64,000 nt of DNA from Solwaraspora sp. WMMD792 (GTDB lineage Bacteria; Actinomycetota; Actinomycetes; Mycobacteriales; Micromonosporaceae), in NCBI RefSeq assembly GCF_029626105.1, contig NZ_JARUBH010000009.1, positions 6,448,001 through 6,512,000 on the forward strand. Direction: 5' to 3'. The position numbers and the translations under genes are program-made. Below, one piece after another: positions 61,715 to 64,000 of the stretch (positions within the stretch are counted from its first letter, which is position 1; every line of letters starts with the position of its first letter). Under the pieces are notes generated by a model. It was not told the origin of the DNA. It made no database searches and was given only the letters and a program-made list of their open reading frames with translations.

Positions 61715-62830
61715 TTGTCGCGTACTCTGCCGATCATGCTGCTCGCCGGCACCCTGCTGGCCACCATGGCGATCCCGTCCGCCGCCACCGCGACCGACCC
61801 GGCGGCCCGCGGCAAGCCGCCGCAGGCCGAGCCGAAACCACTGGTCATCGCGCACCGAGGGGCCAGCGGCTACCGGCCGGAGCACACCCTGGAGGCGTAC
61901 CGGCTGGCGATCCGTCAAGGCGCCGACTACATCGAGCCCGACCTGGTGTCGACCGCCGACGGGGTGCTGGTCGCCCGGCACGAGAACGAGATCTCCGGCA
62001 CCACCGACGTCGCCGACCGCGCCGAGTTCGCCGACCGGCGGGCCACCAAGACCATCGACGGGCGATCCGTCACCGGCTGGTTCACCGAGGACTTCACCCT
62101 GGCCGAGCTGCGTGCCCTGCGGGCCGTGGAGCGACTGCCGCAGGTCCGGCCGACCAACACGGCGTTCGACGGCGAGTTCGCGGTGCCGACCCTGCAGGAG
62201 GTCATCGACCTGGCCCGGTCGGAGAGCCGGCGGCTGGGCCGGACCATCGGCATCTACCCGGAGACCAAGCACCCCACCTACTTCCAGTCGATCGGGCTGC
62301 CGCTGGAGGAGCCGCTGGTCGACACGCTGCGACGCAACAAGCTGACCCGGCGTACCGACGCGGTGTTCATCCAGTCCTTCGAGACCGCCAACCTGCGCAA
62401 GCTGAGCCGGATGACCGACGTACGGCTGGTCCAGCTGCTCGGCGGCAGCGGCCGGCCGTACGACTTCGTCGTGGCCGGTGACCCGCGCGGCTACACCGAC
62501 CTGGCTACCCCGGACGGGCTCGCCTGGATCAGCCGGTACGCCGACGCCATCGGGCCCACCAAGGACCTGATCGTGCCGCGCGACGCCGACGGCGCGCTGC
62601 TGGCCCCGACCTCGCTGATCCGCGACGCCCACCGGGCCCGGCTGGCGGTGCACGCCTGGACGTTCCGGGCGGAGAACCAGTTCCTGCCGGCCGACCACCG
62701 CATCGGTTCCGACCCGGCCGCCCGGGGCGACATCACCGCAGAGTACGAGCTGTTCTACGGACTCGGGCTGGACGGACTGTTCGCCGACCATCCGGACACC
62801 GCCGTGGCGGTGCGCGCCGCCACCCGCTGA
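61715..62830 (+). CDS. Secreted glycerophosphodiester phosphodiesterase
   Basis: 371 residues starting with TTG 61715, six bases after GAGGAG; ATG 61736 is an inferior in-frame alternative. The signal peptide (IMLLAGTLLATMAIPSAATA) is followed by a GDPD TIM barrel: VIAHRGASGYRPEHTLEAYR (catalytic His and Glu), GADYIEPDLVSTADGVLVARH, IYPETKHP, FIQSFE and HAWTFRAEN. LDGLFADHPD closes the barrel. It cleaves glycerophosphodiesters to glycerol 3-phosphate, supplying phosphate or turning over teichoic-acid-type polymers outside the cell. Confidence 0.92.
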   Translation: MSRTLPIMLLAGTLLATMAIPSAATATDPAARGKPPQAEPKPLVIAHRGASGYRPEHTLEAYRLAIRQGADYIEPDLVSTADGVLVARHENEISGTTDVADRAEFADRRATKTIDGRSVTGWFTEDFTLAELRALRAVERLPQVRPTNTAFDGEFAVPTLQEVIDLARSESRRLGRTIGIYPETKHPTYFQSIGLPLEEPLVDTLRRNKLTRRTDAVFIQSFETANLRKLSRMTDVRLVQLLGGSGRPYDFVVAGDPRGYTDLATPDGLAWISRYADAIGPTKDLIVPRDADGALLAPTSLIRDAHRARLAVHAWTFRAENQFLPADHRIGSDPAARGDITAEYELFYGLGLDGLFADHPDTAVAVRAATR

Positions 62831-62874
62831 GCCCGGCCCGGGGCCGCCGGTCGGTCGGTTCCGCTGGTCCTTGT

Positions 62875-62880
62875 TACGGT
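62875..62880 (+). promoter_or_regulatory. -10 element for leaderless RecQ-like transcript
   Basis: TACGGT is followed by seven bases and ATG 62888, with no Shine-Dalgarno sequence between. Confidence 0.4.
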
Positions 62881-62887
62881 CCACCCC

Positions 62888-64000
62888 ATGACCGTTACGC
62901 CGGACCGGGCCGAGTTACGCGACCGCGCCGAGCAGACGCTGCACCGGCTGGCCGGGCCGGGCGCGACGTTGCGCGACGACCAGTGGCGGGCCATCGAGGC
63001 GCTGGTCGTCGACCGGCGGCGGGTGCTCTGCGTACAGCGCACCGGGTGGGGCAAGTCGGCGGTCTACTTCATCGCCACCGCGCTGCTGCGCGCCGGCTCG
63101 TCCGGCACCGGCACCGACTCGTCCGGCACCGACCCGGCCACCCCGGCCGGGCCGGTGCCGACCGCACCGGCCGGGCCGACGGTGATCGTCTCGCCGCTGC
63201 TGGCGTTGATGCGCAACCAGGTGGCCGCCGCCGAACGGGCCGGCATCCAGGCCCGCACGATCAACTCCGCCAACCTCGACGAGTGGGACACCGTCAGCGC
63301 GGAGATCCGGGCCGGCACGGTCGACGTACTGCTGATCAGCCCGGAGCGGCTGAACAACCCGGACTTCCGGGACAACGTGCTGCCCAGCCTGGCCGCCACC
63401 ACCGGCCTGCTGGTCATCGACGAGGCGCACTGCGTGTCGGACTGGGGGCACGACTTCCGCCCCGACTACCGGCGGATCCGGACCTTCCTGCGCGAGCTGC
63501 GCCCCGGGACGCCGGTGCTGGCCACCACCGCGACCGCAAACACCCGGGTCACTGACGACGTCGCCGAACAGCTCGGCGACACCAGCGCCACCAGCGAGGG
63601 CGGGGCCGGCAAGCTCGGCGACACGCTGGTGCTGCGCGGTCCGCTGGACCGCCAGTCGCTGCGGCTGGCCGTGCTCGACCTGCCCGGCACCGCGCACCGG
63701 CTCGGCTGGCTCGCCGATCACCTCGACGCGCTGCCCGGCTCCGGCATCGTCTACACGCTCACCGTCGCGGCCGCCGCCGAGACCGCCGAGTTCCTGCGCT
63801 CCCGGGGCTACGCCGTCGCCGCGTACAGCGGCCAGTCCGACGACGCGCAACGCCGCGCCGCCGAACAGGACCTGCTGGACAACAAGATCAAAGCGCTGGT
63901 GGCGACGTCCGCGCTCGGCATGGGATTCGACAAGCCGGACCTCGGTTTCGTGGTGCACCTCGGCGCGCCGCCGTCACCGATCGCCTACTACCAGCAGGTG
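62888..64000 (+). CDS. recQ: RecQ-family ATP-dependent DNA helicase (3' end outside window)
   Basis: The first 371 residues are present. Motif 0 (LRDDQWRAIEALV), Walker A (VQRTGWGKSAVYF), motif Ia (VIVSPLLALMRNQ), DEAH box (LVIDEAHCVSDWGHDFRPDY), motif III (LATTATAN) and motif V (VATSALGMGFDKPD) are in order, and the aromatic loop WGHDFRP after DEAH is diagnostic of RecQ. A Ser/Gly/Thr/Asp/Pro-rich insertion of about 28 residues (near 74-100) separates motifs I and Ia. RecQ helicases act in recombination and fork repair. The RQC and HRDC regions would lie beyond the window edge. Confidence 0.9.
   Translation, partial: MTVTPDRAELRDRAEQTLHRLAGPGATLRDDQWRAIEALVVDRRRVLCVQRTGWGKSAVYFIATALLRAGSSGTGTDSSGTDPATPAGPVPTAPAGPTVIVSPLLALMRNQVAAAERAGIQARTINSANLDEWDTVSAEIRAGTVDVLLISPERLNNPDFRDNVLPSLAATTGLLVIDEAHCVSDWGHDFRPDYRRIRTFLRELRPGTPVLATTATANTRVTDDVAEQLGDTSATSEGGAGKLGDTLVLRGPLDRQSLRLAVLDLPGTAHRLGWLADHLDALPGSGIVYTLTVAAAAETAEFLRSRGYAVAAYSGQSDDAQRRAAEQDLLDNKIKALVATSALGMGFDKPDLGFVVHLGAPPSPIAYYQQV

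Overview
This 64 kb window is chromosomal DNA of very high GC content. Many genes start with GTG or TTG. The gene families (GH9 cellulase, fibronectin-III/CBM2 secreted proteins, secreted GH13 amylase, RR-PP2C regulators, ABC-F, RsmI, a RecQ-like helicase) point to a filamentous actinomycete, most likely a member of the Micromonosporaceae. That placement is an inference from gene content, not from a marker gene. No rRNA, tRNA, CRISPR array or prophage was seen.

Layout. 1-3.4 kb: two divergent glycosyltransferase genes, the first cut by the window edge. 3.5-8.1 kb: a sugar-ABC-type ATPase, then a beta-phosphoglucomutase/GH65 phosphorylase pair. 8.1-10.2 kb: a secreted coiled-coil cell-wall-type protein behind a c-di-AMP (ydaO-type) riboswitch, divergent from a TrkA-type potassium regulator. 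10.2-13.8 kb: a CebR-like operator with a short transcript and terminator, then a secreted FN3-FN3-CBM2 gene split by a 1.77 kb IS200/IS605-type element carrying tnpA and an amber-mutated tnpB. 13.8-18.4 kb: a two-component system, two lipoproteins and an unknown gene. 18.4-25.2 kb: a VWA protein with a secreted partner, a 1091-residue methyltransferase/coiled-coil/double-glycosyltransferase fusion, and a GT2. 25.3-29.9 kb: an alpha-amylase with CTGCAAG operators, a LysR regulator and a bile-acid-symporter-like protein. 29.7-34.9 kb: an envelope block (DUF916-like, WxL-like, LytR-CpsA-Psr) and an asparagine-synthetase-like pseudoenzyme. 35-42.7 kb: NhaA, ABC-F, ROK kinase, TPR/Smr, TetR/SDR and MerR. 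42.7-45.4 kb: a long perfect hairpin, an ArsR/CDF metal operon with a decayed methyltransferase gene, and RsmI. 45.4-50.3 kb: a GH9 cellulase behind a perfect CebR box and an M28 membrane peptidase. 50.5-54.9 kb: an RR-PP2C/histidine kinase/response regulator operon, an inositol-phosphatase-like gene, and a DUF2218 gene behind an iron box. 55.1-64 kb: a second secreted coiled-coil protein, a spermidine-synthase-like membrane protein, a Ser/Thr kinase with a CBM2-like ectodomain, TrkA-TrkH, a secreted glycerophosphodiester phosphodiesterase and a RecQ-like helicase cut by the window edge.

Three themes link the genes. The first is plant-polymer use: the GH9 enzyme, amylase, GH65 phosphorylase and FN3-CBM2 protein have recognisable sugar-type operators, and a kinase carries a cellulose-binding-like sensor domain. 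The second is potassium, c-di-AMP and cell wall: two copies each of a TrkA-like protein and a secreted coiled-coil protein, one copy of the latter under a c-di-AMP riboswitch. The third is transcript architecture: at least ten genes have a TANNNT -10 element 6-8 nt before the start codon, as expected for leaderless mRNAs.
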